Below, piece by piece: positions 1 to 7,598 of a DNA stretch of 64,000 nt. Numbering within the stretch: the first letter of the stretch is position 1; every line of letters begins with the position of its first letter. Made by a program: the position numbers and the translations under genes. The notes beneath the pieces are model-generated. The model saw only the letters and a program-made list of their open reading frames with translations, was not told where the DNA came from and made no database searches. Origin of the DNA: Amycolatopsis orientalis DSM 40040 = KCTC 9412 (GTDB taxonomy: Bacteria > Actinomycetota > Actinomycetes > Mycobacteriales > Pseudonocardiaceae); assembly GCF_000478275.1 (NCBI RefSeq), contig NZ_ASJB01000004.1:62001-126000 (forward strand), written 5' to 3'.

Positions 1-330
1 CTCGGATGCGACCAGAAGGTCTACTCGCAGGGCACGGTCGACTTCCTCACCTCGCTGGCCTGCATCCAGTTGCAGGGTGGCCTGCGGGCCGACCAGGTCG
101 GGCTCGGGCTGCCCGCGTCGGGCTCGGCGGCCGGTGGCGGCTACCAGGCGCCCGGCAACACGGTCAACGCGCTGAACTGCCTGGCGAAGGGCACCAACTG
201 CGGTTCGTTCAAGCCGGCGACGACGTACCCGGCGATCCGCGGCGCGATGACCTGGTCGATCAACTGGGACGCCTCGCAGGGCTACGCGTGGTCGAACACG
301 GTGAGCGCGGGCCTGGCCGGCCTCCCGTGA
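1..330 (+). CDS. GH18 chitinase, C-terminal end (partial)
   Basis: The reading frame is open from the first base and ends at TGA 328-330, giving about 109 residues of a C terminus. It contains an AMTWSINWDAS segment followed by an SNTV-like tail, which matches the end of the TIM barrel of glycoside hydrolase family 18 chitinases of Streptomyces type, where the final strand carries a MTWSINWD motif. Such enzymes hydrolyse beta-1,4-N-acetylglucosamine in chitin and are secreted; the signal peptide and any carbohydrate-binding module would lie before the window. A strong hairpin follows the stop. The family call rests on the short C-terminal motif, so subfamily is uncertain. Confidence 0.75.
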   Translation, partial: LGCDQKVYSQGTVDFLTSLACIQLQGGLRADQVGLGLPASGSAAGGGYQAPGNTVNALNCLAKGTNCGSFKPATTYPAIRGAMTWSINWDASQGYAWSNTVSAGLAGLP

Positions 331-344
331 TGATCCGCTAGACC

Positions 345-385
345 GGGGCGGGTGCCGGCGTCGCGTGGGCGGCGGCACCCGCCCC
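345..385 (+). terminator. Hairpin terminator after the chitinase
   Basis: A perfect 13-bp inverted repeat (345-357 GGGGCGGGTGCCG and 373-385 its complement) with a 15-nt loop starts 14 bases after the chitinase stop. There is no long T tract, as is common for actinobacterial terminators. Confidence 0.7.
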
Positions 386-396
386 TTCCATTGCCT

Positions 397-458
397 GCGT
401 TTCGTCCTCTGGATGCGGTACTTGCACACGCAACTACCGCATCCAGAGGACGAAATGC
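397..458. repeat. Family 1 palindromic intergenic repeat, copy A
   Basis: Arms 400-420 and 435-455 are a perfect 21-bp inverted repeat with core TCCTCTGGATGCGGTA; the stem extends outward to 397/458 through one G-T pair. The 14-nt centre itself contains TTGC-ACAC-GCAA, so the whole element folds as one long hairpin with a 4-nt loop. It lies between convergent genes (chitinase and choD), so it may serve as a bidirectional terminator. Related copies are at 3672-3730 and 61408-61469. Confidence 0.85.
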
Positions 459-464
459 ATGAGG

Positions 465-2132
465 TCAGAGCGGGGTGAGGGGCAGATGGAGGGCGGCCGG
501 GGCGTGTGGGGGCACCACCGGCTTGAGCGGGGCGACGGGGGACAGGCGACGGTAGGGGGAGCCCAGCGGCGGCCGCGGGTCGGCCTCGCCCTTGTTGGGC
601 CACAACGACATCGCGCGTTCCGCCTGGGCGGTGATGGTCAGCGACGGGTTCACCCCGAGGTTCGCCGAGATCGCCGAACCGTCGGCGATGTGCAGGCCGG
701 GATGGCCGTGCACCCGCTGGTACGGGTCGACGACGCCGGCTTCGGGACTCTCGCCGATCGCGCAACCGCCGATGAAATGCCCGGTGATCGGGATGTTCGC
801 CAGATCGGTCCAGGCACCCTGCGCCAGTCCGCCGATCTTGTCCGCCACCCGCCGGGTGACCTCGTGCCCGGCCGGGATCCACTCCGGATTCGGGTCGCCG
901 ACGCCCTGTTTCGTGGTCATCCGGCGGCCGAAGAGCCCGCGTTTCGTGTACGTGGTCACGGAATTGTTCAGCGTCTGCATCACCAGCAGCCCGACCATCC
1001 GCTCCGACCAGCGCCGCGGATTGTGCAGCCGCGCCAGGTGCCGCCAGTTCCGCCGTAGCTCGCGCAAGCCCAGTACCCACCGGCGTTTCCCGGGCTCGGC
1101 GTCGACGAGCACCGTCGTCAGCAGGCCCATGAAGTTGCTGCCCTTGCCGTACCGCACCGGTTCGACGTGGGTGACGGCGTCGGGGTGAATCGACGACGTG
1201 ATCGCGACGCCGCGGGTGAAGTCGGTGTCCTTCCGCAGCGACCGCGCGGCGAGCACGGCCTCGGAGTTGGTCCTGGCGAGCAAGCCCAACCGTGGCGACA
1301 GGTTCGGCAGCGTGCCGGAGTCCTTCAGGGAATGCAGGAGTCGTTGCGTCCCCAGGGAAGCGGCGGCGAAGACGACTTCCGTGGCGGTGAAGGTCCGTTT
1401 CCGCTTGCGTACCCAGCGTCCTGTTTGGACGGTGTCCACCGCGTAGCCGCCGTCGATCGGCCGGACCGACACCGCGGTGGTCAGCGGATGGACCTCCGCG
1501 CCCGCCTTCTCCGCCAGGTACAGGTAGTTCTTGACGGTCGTGTTCTTCGCGCCGACCCGGCAGCCGGTCATGCATTCGCCGCAGTGCGTGCACGGTTTCC
1601 GGGTGGGGCCTTCGCCGCCGAAGAACGGGTCGACATCGCGTTTCCCGAAATAGACGCCGACCGGGGTCGGCCGGTAGGTGTCCGCGATGCCCATGTCCTC
1701 GGCGACCTCGCGCAGCACCCGGTCGGCCGGGGTGACCAGCGGGTTCTCCACCACGCCCAGCATCCGTTTCGCCTGGTCGTAATGCGGGGCGAGTTCGGCC
1801 TTCCAGTCGGTGATATGCGCCCATTGCGGGTCTTGGTAGAAGGTGTCCGGGGGTTCGTAGAGCGTGTTCGCGTAGACGAGCGAGCCGCCCCCGACGCCCG
1901 CGCCGCTCAGCACGAACGTGTTCTTCAGCAGGGTCAGCCGCTGGATGCCGAAGCAGCCCAGCTTCGGGGCCCACAGGTACTTCCGCAGGCGCCACGACGT
2001 CTTCGCGAACTCGTCGTCGGCGAACCTGCGGCCGGTCTCCAGTACGCCGACGCGGTAACCCTTTTCGGTGAGCCGTAACGCGGTCACGCTGCCGCCGAAA
2101 CCGGAGCCGATCACCAGCACGTCGTAGTTCAT
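465..2132 (-). CDS. choD: Cholesterol oxidase-like GMC family FAD oxidoreductase
   Basis: A 555-residue flavoenzyme of the glucose-methanol-choline family, most like the mycobacterial/actinobacterial ChoD branch, which oxidises 3-beta-hydroxysteroids. The N terminus has the FAD dinucleotide motif GSGFGG (residues 9-14); residues 75-84 carry the GAGVGGGS flavin loop; a four-cysteine cluster C181-x2-C184-x2-C187-x3-C191 is typical of this ChoD branch; the C terminus has the GGCAIGESPEAGVVDP and SAISANLGVNPS segments that carry the GMC active-site His/Asn region. No signal peptide is seen, so it is probably cytosolic. The ATG overlaps the stop of the upstream monooxygenase (ATGA), so the two genes form one operon. 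Steroid substrate is inferred from family; another alcohol is possible. Confidence 0.8.
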   Translation of the reverse strand: MNYDVLVIGSGFGGSVTALRLTEKGYRVGVLETGRRFADDEFAKTSWRLRKYLWAPKLGCFGIQRLTLLKNTFVLSGAGVGGGSLVYANTLYEPPDTFYQDPQWAHITDWKAELAPHYDQAKRMLGVVENPLVTPADRVLREVAEDMGIADTYRPTPVGVYFGKRDVDPFFGGEGPTRKPCTHCGECMTGCRVGAKNTTVKNYLYLAEKAGAEVHPLTTAVSVRPIDGGYAVDTVQTGRWVRKRKRTFTATEVVFAAASLGTQRLLHSLKDSGTLPNLSPRLGLLARTNSEAVLAARSLRKDTDFTRGVAITSSIHPDAVTHVEPVRYGKGSNFMGLLTTVLVDAEPGKRRWVLGLRELRRNWRHLARLHNPRRWSERMVGLLVMQTLNNSVTTYTKRGLFGRRMTTKQGVGDPNPEWIPAGHEVTRRVADKIGGLAQGAWTDLANIPITGHFIGGCAIGESPEAGVVDPYQRVHGHPGLHIADGSAISANLGVNPSLTITAQAERAMSLWPNKGEADPRPPLGSPYRRLSPVAPLKPVVPPHAPAALHLPLTPL

Positions 2133-3586
2133 CGCGGGCCCGCCGTCCGGTAGTCGCCGAGGTCGAGCTTCTTCGTCCGGCGGTCGTATTCGGTCACCAG
2201 TCCCGGCCAGTTCGTGCTCACGCGGCCGTTGTCCTGGCGGTACCAGCTGGCGCAGGTCGTCCAGACACTCTGGCCCAGCCGTCGCTGGATCTCCTCGTCG
2301 TAGCGTTGTTCGACCTCGGGTACGACGTCCATATAGGACACTCCGGGACGGCTGAGATGTTCGACGGCCTGACGGATGTAGCGGGCCTGCCGTTCGATCA
2401 TGTAGATGATGGAGCCCGCGCCGAGGTTGGTGTTGGGGCCGTAGACGCAGAACAGGTTGGGGAATCCCGGCACGGTCATGCCGAGGTACGCCCGCGCGCC
2501 GCCTTTCCACGCGTCGGACAGCGACCTGCCGCCGAGCCCCTCCACCTTGAGTTCGCCGAGGAAATCCGTTGCCGCGAAACCGGTTCCGTAGACGATGACG
2601 TCGGCCTCGTGCTCGACGCCGTCCTCGGTGAGCACCCCGGACGGGGTGATCGCGCTGATGTGCCGGGTCTCCACCGCGACGTTGTGCCGTGCCAGCGCGG
2701 GCAGGTACTCGTTGGTGAACAGGATCCGCTTGCAGCCCAAGGGGTAATCCGGGGTGAGCTTCGCGCGCAGGGTTGGGTCCTTGATGTGGCGGCGGCGCAA
2801 CTGGGCCGCCCGCAGCTCGAAGACCTTGGCCAGCGACGGATGTTTCGTCATCGCGTAGGTCGCGTACTCGGCGAGGAGGAAGATCCGGAGCCTGCCGAGC
2901 AGTTGTGTGGCCGGCAGCGAGCGGAACAGCCGCTGCTGCCAGCGCCGGTAGGCGGTGTCCCGTTTGGCCAGGATGTAGGGCGCGGTGCGCTGGAACACCG
3001 TCAGCTCCGCGGCCTGACGCTGGAGTTCGGGCACGAACTGGATCGCGCTCGCGCCGGTGCCGATCACCGCGACCTTCTTGCCGTGAAGATCGACGTCGTG
3101 GTCCCACCGGGCGGAGTGGAAGCTCGCGCCTTCGAAGGTGTCCTGGCCGGGGATGTCCGGTTGGACCGGCCGCGACAGCTGCCCGACGGCGGGGACGAAG
3201 ACGTTCGCTTCGTACGTCTCGCCGCCCGCGGTTTCGATACGCCAGAGCCCGCGCTCCTCGTCGAAGACGGCGGCGGTGACGCGGGTGCCGAAGCGGATGT
3301 GCGGTTCGAGCCCGTAGCGGCGCACCACGCGTTTGAGGTAGGCGTGGATGTCGGGCTGCAGCGAGAACCGCTTCGGCCAGTCGGGATTGGGTTCGTAGGA
3401 GAACGAGTACAGCGGTGACGGGATGTCGCAGCCCGCTCCGGGGTAGGTGTTCTCCCGCCAGACCCCGCCTGGTTCGTCGGCGCTTTCCAGGATGGTGAAG
3501 TCGTCGATCCCGGCGCGTTTGAGCTCGATCGCCGTCCCGACCCCGCCGAAGCCCGTCCCTACGATCAGCACGCTCGTCTTGCCCAT
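2129..3586 (-). CDS. Flavin-containing Baeyer-Villiger-type monooxygenase
   Basis: A 485-residue class B flavoprotein monooxygenase. It has an N-terminal FAD motif GTGFGG (residues 10-15), the Baeyer-Villiger fingerprint FxGxxxHxxxW exactly at 151-161 (F151, G153, H157, W161), and a second dinucleotide motif GTGASA (176-181) for NADPH. The family inserts one oxygen next to a ketone, or S/N-oxygenates (EthA type). The ATG at 3586 starts MGKTSVLIVG, the usual beginning; upstream in-frame codons were not used because they have no ribosome site. A 7-bp dyad CCGATCG (3588-3594, 3606-3612) sits right before the start and could be an operator or leader hairpin. Co-transcribed with choD through a 4-bp overlap, which suggests joint attack on a steroid or alcohol/ketone substrate. 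Confidence 0.85.
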   Translation of the reverse strand: MGKTSVLIVGTGFGGVGTAIELKRAGIDDFTILESADEPGGVWRENTYPGAGCDIPSPLYSFSYEPNPDWPKRFSLQPDIHAYLKRVVRRYGLEPHIRFGTRVTAAVFDEERGLWRIETAGGETYEANVFVPAVGQLSRPVQPDIPGQDTFEGASFHSARWDHDVDLHGKKVAVIGTGASAIQFVPELQRQAAELTVFQRTAPYILAKRDTAYRRWQQRLFRSLPATQLLGRLRIFLLAEYATYAMTKHPSLAKVFELRAAQLRRRHIKDPTLRAKLTPDYPLGCKRILFTNEYLPALARHNVAVETRHISAITPSGVLTEDGVEHEADVIVYGTGFAATDFLGELKVEGLGGRSLSDAWKGGARAYLGMTVPGFPNLFCVYGPNTNLGAGSIIYMIERQARYIRQAVEHLSRPGVSYMDVVPEVEQRYDEEIQRRLGQSVWTTCASWYRQDNGRVSTNWPGLVTEYDRRTKKLDLGDYRTAGPR

Positions 3587-3671
3587 GCCGATCGAAGTTA
3601 CGCACCGATCGGCCCTCCCGGAAGTGCACGTCCGGCCACTCAATCGAGATTTCCGGCCACCCTACTCCCGC

Positions 3672-3731
3672 GTTTCGTCCTCTGGATGCGGTACTTGCGT
3701 GTGCAAGGACAGCATTCAGAGGACGAAATGC
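3672..3731. repeat. Family 1 palindromic intergenic repeat, copy B
   Basis: Arms 3673-3689 and 3712-3728 pair over 17 bp with one G-T pair, with the same TCCTCTGGATGC core as copy A; an inner CTTGC-GTGT-GCAAG hairpin (3694-3707) continues the stem. The loop is GTGT where copy A has ACAC, so the two copies are in opposite orientation. The right arm overlaps the stop codon and last four residues of the winged-helix gene (3716-3731). With copy A it brackets the monooxygenase-choD operon. Confidence 0.85.
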
Positions 3732-4819
3732 ACGGAGTGGGACTCGGACGTCGGGTGCGCCCAGGTCAGGAGGCGGTGGGCGGAGCTCTCGAGGGCGTCC
3801 AGATCGCGCTTCGGGACGCGCTCGAAGGGCGTGATCGTCACCGAAGCCGCCTTCTTCACCGTCTTGATCTCCCAGAAGCCCTTCACGAACCCGCCGACCA
3901 GGATGGTGCCCTTGACCAGGCCGTTCTGGGTGATGACGACCTTGCGGTACTCGTCGCTGATCACCCGCGTGCGGTCGGCGTAGGACAGGATCGTCTGGTC
4001 GAAGGGCCCCAGCAGCCGCGCCGGCGCGGGGGTGTCCGGATCCGGCCGCGGCGCGTCTTCCAGATCGAACAGCTCGCGCCCGTTCTCGTCACGGAACACC
4101 CGCAGTTCCGGCCGCAGCCGCTCGGCGACTTCACCGAGTTTCGTGATCCCGGCCCACGCCTGCGCGTCCTGCACGCTGGCCGGTCCGAACGCGGCCAGAT
4201 ACCGCCGGAACATCGCTTCCGGCGACGGCGTCGCGTCCGGTTCGGCGCTGAGCCAGTCCCCGGTGGTCTGATAGGTCGGCTGTCCCGACTTGCCCCAGAC
4301 GCCGCGCGGCGGGATCTGCACCAGCGGCAGCAGCGCCCGCGCGACGTGCACCAGCGACGACGGCGCGACGCCCTCCCAATGCTTCGCCAGTTCCGCGCCG
4401 AGGCCCGCCGACGAAAGCGGCCGCTCGCCGAGCAGTTTGCGGGCGGTGCGGGCGATCTCCTGGTGGTCGAGGTCCTTGATGTCAGGGCCGAACTGGGTGT
4501 TGCCGGTCACCGACCGGTCGTAGAGGGGCTGCACGATGGGCCGCCACGTCAGCGCGTCCGAGGGCGTCACCAGGTGCACGGTGCCGCGCATGAGCGCGAT
4601 CCGCACGACACTCCTGTCCAGCAGCAGCTCGGCCAGGTCGTCCTGGCGGAAGCCGTGCAGCCGCGTCCACAGCGCGAAGTACGGCGGGTTGGGGGCCTGC
4701 GCCTGCAACCCGGCGAGGTGCTCGACCGCCTCGAGCGCGGTCATCTTCGAACGCCGGAGCAGCAGCTGCCGGTCCAGCATGGCGCGGTTCAGCGCGCGCC
4801 TGCTCAACGTGTCGGACAT
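3716..4819 (-). CDS. Winged-helix DNA-binding protein (HTH_42/DUF1006 family, AlkZ/YcaQ-like)
   Basis: A 367-residue protein of the winged-helix HTH_42 superfamily, which includes the DNA glycosylases AlkZ and YcaQ as well as many uncharacterised actinobacterial proteins. The N-terminal region has the family signature of an LLRRSKMTALEAVEHLAGLQ-like helix followed by an AQAPNPPYFALWTRL segment, and MRGTVHLV for the next strand. The ATG at 4819 is preferred over one 21 bases upstream because AAGGTGA lies 5 bases before it. The C-terminal residues VHFVL and the stop are encoded by the right arm of palindrome copy B. Divergent from the AraC gene with 78 bp between starts. Glycosylase activity is not established for this branch. 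Confidence 0.7.
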   Translation of the reverse strand: MSDTLSRRALNRAMLDRQLLLRRSKMTALEAVEHLAGLQAQAPNPPYFALWTRLHGFRQDDLAELLLDRSVVRIALMRGTVHLVTPSDALTWRPIVQPLYDRSVTGNTQFGPDIKDLDHQEIARTARKLLGERPLSSAGLGAELAKHWEGVAPSSLVHVARALLPLVQIPPRGVWGKSGQPTYQTTGDWLSAEPDATPSPEAMFRRYLAAFGPASVQDAQAWAGITKLGEVAERLRPELRVFRDENGRELFDLEDAPRPDPDTPAPARLLGPFDQTILSYADRTRVISDEYRKVVITQNGLVKGTILVGGFVKGFWEIKTVKKAASVTITPFERVPKRDLDALESSAHRLLTWAHPTSESHSVHFVL

Positions 4820-4897
4820 GACGGTCACCTTAATCGGCATCCAGGACAGTTATGGTCCTCAGTGCGCCGATCGCTGCCGGGATCCATAATCCCGGCC

Positions 4898-5926
4898 ATG
4901 GAACTACCGCCGCCGGTGATCCGGGACTGGGACTACCCACGCGGCACGGCGAGCATCGTGCTCATGGCCCGCTTCGCCGCCGAGAACGGCATCACGGGAC
5001 TGGAGAACTACGAGCACGCCCCCGTCGACGGCCAGGTCGACGCGCGCCAGGAACTCGCGGTGGTCCGCGAGCTGGTCCGCGGACTCGGCGGCGGGGACGA
5101 TGTCGCGCTGCGGCTGAGCAGGCGGTACCGCGTCAGCGCGTTCGGCATCTTCGGCTTCGCGTGCATCAGCAGCCCGACGCTGGGTGACGCGATGCGCTTC
5201 GCGCTGAAGTACCTGGACCTGAGCTTCACCTTCTGCATTCCGCACGTGACGCTGGAAGCCGGACGGCTCGCGCTGACCATGGACGACAGCCGTGTGCCCG
5301 CCGACGTCGCCCGCTTCCTGGTCCTGCGTGACCTCGGCGCCATCCACACCGTCATGCGCGACATCATGCCGGAAATCTCCTTGCGCTCCTTGGCTTTCCG
5401 GCACGAACGTCCGTCCCTTGTGGACGAATACGTGCGGACCTTCGGCCTGGTGCCGTCGTTCTCGGCGCCGTCGCAGGTCGCCACCCTGGACCCGCTCCTT
5501 CTCGACAAACCGCTGCCACAGGCCAACGACCAGACCGTCGCGGTCTGTGCCGCGCAATGCGAGCTGCTGGTGTCGCGGAAACGGGAGCGGTCCGGGATCG
5601 CCCAGCAGGTCCGGGAAAGACTGGTGCGGCTCGGCGGGGTCGACGCGGGGATGGAGGAGGTCGCGCGGCAGCTCGCGCTCAGCCCCCGGACCCTGCGGCG
5701 ACGGCTGTTCGAGGCCGGGACCGGCTACCGCGCGCTGCTGGACGAGGTCCGCCAGGCGCTGGCGGAGGAGATGCTCGACACCGGCGCGCTCAGCGTCGAG
5801 GACGTCGCGCTGCGGCTGGGCTACGCCGAGGCGTCGAGCTTCATCTACGCCTTCAAACGCTGGAAGGGGATGACGCCGGCGGCCTATGCCCGGCGGAACG
5901 CGTTGCGAGGACGGCCGGGTAGGTGA
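4898..5926 (+). CDS. AraC-family transcriptional regulator (arabinose-binding-like N domain)
   Basis: A 342-residue regulator. Residues 1-200 resemble the PF12625 ligand domain of OruR/ArgR-type AraC proteins; the C-terminal 90 residues hold two helix-turn-helix units with the family hallmarks LALSPRTLRRRLFEAGTGY and VALRLGYAEASSFIYAFKRW, then the G-x-T/P-x-x-Y motif (KGMTPAAYARR). ATG 4898 is the first start consistent with the domain. Its last 74 bp overlap the 3' end of the convergent TetR gene. Target is unknown; nearby candidates are the divergent winged-helix gene or the monooxygenase-choD pair. Confidence 0.85.
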   Translation: MELPPPVIRDWDYPRGTASIVLMARFAAENGITGLENYEHAPVDGQVDARQELAVVRELVRGLGGGDDVALRLSRRYRVSAFGIFGFACISSPTLGDAMRFALKYLDLSFTFCIPHVTLEAGRLALTMDDSRVPADVARFLVLRDLGAIHTVMRDIMPEISLRSLAFRHERPSLVDEYVRTFGLVPSFSAPSQVATLDPLLLDKPLPQANDQTVAVCAAQCELLVSRKRERSGIAQQVRERLVRLGGVDAGMEEVARQLALSPRTLRRRLFEAGTGYRALLDEVRQALAEEMLDTGALSVEDVALRLGYAEASSFIYAFKRWKGMTPAAYARRNALRGRPGR

Positions 5927-6518
5927 CCCGCAGCAGGTGCAGGATCGACTCGGTGAGGAAGACCCGCAGTTCCTCGCGGCCGAGCGTGCCGCGGATCAGC
6001 CACTCGCGGGACGCCGCGCGCAGCATCCCGCCGTACGAGCGGATCATCGCGCGGAGTTCTTCACGACCTTCGGTGATGTCGCTCATCAGCGCGGCCGCGA
6101 GCACGCGGTCGGCGGCGATCTCGTCGGCCTCCAGCATGATGCGCTCGACGTCCGGATCGCGGCCGACGGCCTCCTGGCCGATCGCGGTCAGCCACGCCTG
6201 CTCGTTGCGCTCGACCACCTCGATCCAGTGCCGGACGCTGATCGCGAGCCGTTCCTCGGCGGTCGTGTCGGGCAGGTTCTCGACCACGGGCGCCGGCACG
6301 ATCATCATCTGCCGGACCACTTCCAGGTACAGCTCGCGCTTGCCGCCGAAGTAGTGGTTGATCAGCGGCCTGGCCACTCCGGCGGCCTTCGCGATGTCCG
6401 ACGTCGAGACGGAGGCGTACGTGCCCGCGCCGAACAGCCGTCGCGCCGCGGCCAGGATCTCGGCACGCCGGGCGGCCGGTTCGAGGCGGCGGCGCCGGCT
6501 CTCCGGCTCGGTGTCCAT
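5853..6518 (-). CDS. TetR/AcrR-family regulator
   Basis: A 221-residue TetR repressor. The N-terminal HTH is clear (RAEILAAARRLFGAGTYASV, then STSDIAKAAGVARPLINHYF and GGKRELYLEVV, residues about 17-70); the remaining helices form the ligand/dimer domain. The C-terminal tail (AGHRPPASSPSSV) is encoded antisense to the end of the AraC gene over 74 bp, and may be an extension caused by this overlap. No adjacent co-directional target gene, so its regulon cannot be guessed. Confidence 0.85.
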   Translation of the reverse strand: MDTEPESRRRRLEPAARRAEILAAARRLFGAGTYASVSTSDIAKAAGVARPLINHYFGGKRELYLEVVRQMMIVPAPVVENLPDTTAEERLAISVRHWIEVVERNEQAWLTAIGQEAVGRDPDVERIMLEADEIAADRVLAAALMSDITEGREELRAMIRSYGGMLRAASREWLIRGTLGREELRVFLTESILHLLRVTYPAVLATRSAGHRPPASSPSSV

Positions 6519-6643
6519 GGGCCGAGCGTAACTGTTTCAGGTGAGCGCTTGTCGTTACTCATTCGGAACAACCCACCGGTAACCCTCCGAGGCCCGGCGG
6601 CGACGTTGGGGGCGGGGGGACCGGGCGTCATAGGTAGGGACGA

Positions 6644-6925
6644 ATGGCCAGTGCTGAGCGCGATCCGGTCCGCCGTTCCGGGCGGTGGGTCAGTGTGCGG
6701 CTGCAGCACCGTGACGTCCGGATCGAGGGTGACACCGCGGACGAATGCGTCTCGTACGCGGGCATCGTGATCACCAGCTTCGAGAACGGCGCCAAGGTGG
6801 GCGAGCGGTGGATCCCGCTCGGCGTCGATCCCTCGGAGGCCGACGACGAACAGCTCATCCAGCAGCTGCGTGACGCGCTGATCTGGCAGGCGCGGCAGCC
6901 ACCGAAGGCCGCCGGGAGTAGCTGA
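6644..6925 (+). CDS. Small hypothetical protein, 93 residues
   Basis: A 93-residue soluble protein with no recognised family. It has a VSVRLQHRDVRIEGDTADEC segment that looks like alternating beta strands, a conserved-looking FENGAKVGERWIPLGVDPSE middle and a C-terminal amphipathic helix (DDEQLIQQLRDALIWQAR). Coding nature is supported by third-position GC and a GTAGGGA ribosome site before ATG 6644. The TGA stop (6923-6925) is part of the left arm of the family 3 palindrome. Function unknown. Confidence 0.6.
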   Translation: MASAERDPVRRSGRWVSVRLQHRDVRIEGDTADECVSYAGIVITSFENGAKVGERWIPLGVDPSEADDEQLIQQLRDALIWQARQPPKAAGSS

Positions 6926-7000
6926 AGGGCGCCTTCACCGCATCGGACGCGGGGAAAGCGCCCTTCACCGCGTCCGATGCGGTGAAAGCGTCCTTCAGCC
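6922..7000. repeat. Family 3 palindromic intergenic repeat, copy A
   Basis: A compound palindrome. CTGAAGG-x-CGC and TTCACCGCATCGGACGCGG on the left (6922-6953) match in inverted orientation CCGCGTCCGATGCGGTGAA and GCGTCCTTCAG on the right (6968-6998), with an extra AAAGCGCCCTTC unit in the middle. It fills the gap between the convergent small gene and the paaR-like gene and provides the TGA stop of the former. A related copy is at 39174-39248. Confidence 0.8.
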
Positions 7001-7004
7001 CCGC

Positions 7005-7598
7005 CTACTGGGCCCGCAGGCCGTCGAAGGCGATCTTGCAGACCGCGTCCGCCAGTTCGGTGCCCGCGGAGCCACGGCGCGGCCGGTACCACTCGATCAG
7101 CGAGTTCACCATGCCGTACAGCAGCCGCGCGGTGACCGCGGGATCGATGTCGGGCCGCACGTCGCCCTCGGTTTCGGCCTGTTTGACCAGTTCCGTCACC
7201 AGCCGGTCGAATTCGCGCCGCCGCGCCAGCGCGGCCCGTTCGATCTTGGTGTTGCCGCGGACCCGCAGCAGCAGGGTGACGAACGGCAGCTGCTCCACCA
7301 GCACGAGGACACTGCCCCGCACCAGATGCTCCAGCTTCTCGATCGCCCTGCCCTCGAAGGACTCCGTCTCGGCGGCGACGGCGAACAGGCCGTTCAGCGC
7401 GCGGTCGACGGCGAGCCGCAGCAGCTCCTCCTTGCTCGGCACGTGGTGGTAGATCGCGGATTTCGTGATGCCGAGCTTGCGGGAGAGGTCCTCCATGCTG
7501 GTGCCGTCGTAGCCGCGTTCGTTGAACAGCTTGACCGCGACCTGCAGCAGCGATTCGAGGTCGTACCCGGGGCGCCCCCGTCGGGCGGGCGTGCTCAA
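7005..7598 (-). CDS. paaR: TetR-family regulator, probable PaaR repressor of phenylacetate genes
   Basis: A 197-residue TetR protein with HTH residues about 12-60 (LLQVAVKLFNERGYDGTSM, EDLSRKLGITKSAIYHHV, SKEELLRLAV). It is the third gene of paaI-paaK-paaR; the start is a TTG whose TTGA overlaps the paaK stop, and no other start fits. TetR-type PaaR repressors of corynebacteria and streptomycetes bind phenylacetyl-CoA and control paa operons through ACTNACCG...CGGTNAGT-type dyads. Two dyads of this type lie in the paaI-paaZ gap (9321-9342, 9436-9463), so autoregulation of both operons is the simplest reading. Role inferred from context and family. Confidence 0.75.
   Translation of the reverse strand: MSTPARRGRPGYDLESLLQVAVKLFNERGYDGTSMEDLSRKLGITKSAIYHHVPSKEELLRLAVDRALNGLFAVAAETESFEGRAIEKLEHLVRGSVLVLVEQLPFVTLLLRVRGNTKIERAALARRREFDRLVTELVKQAETEGDVRPDIDPAVTARLLYGMVNSLIEWYRPRRGSAGTELADAVCKIAFDGLRAQ

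Noticed and set aside
397..458. Palindromes as terminal inverted repeats of insertion sequences
   Set aside because: No transposase gene or target-site duplication is seen between or beside any copies; each copy is a complete hairpin rather than half of a pair.
2133..3629. N-terminal half of a very long minus-strand open frame running into choD
   Set aside because: Arg/His-rich and out of frame with the monooxygenase on the same strand, which has clear motifs; choD starts at 2132.
3686..4897. Plus-strand open frame extending the AraC protein upstream
   Set aside because: It is the complement of the winged-helix gene with no domain content; AraC domain starts at 4898.
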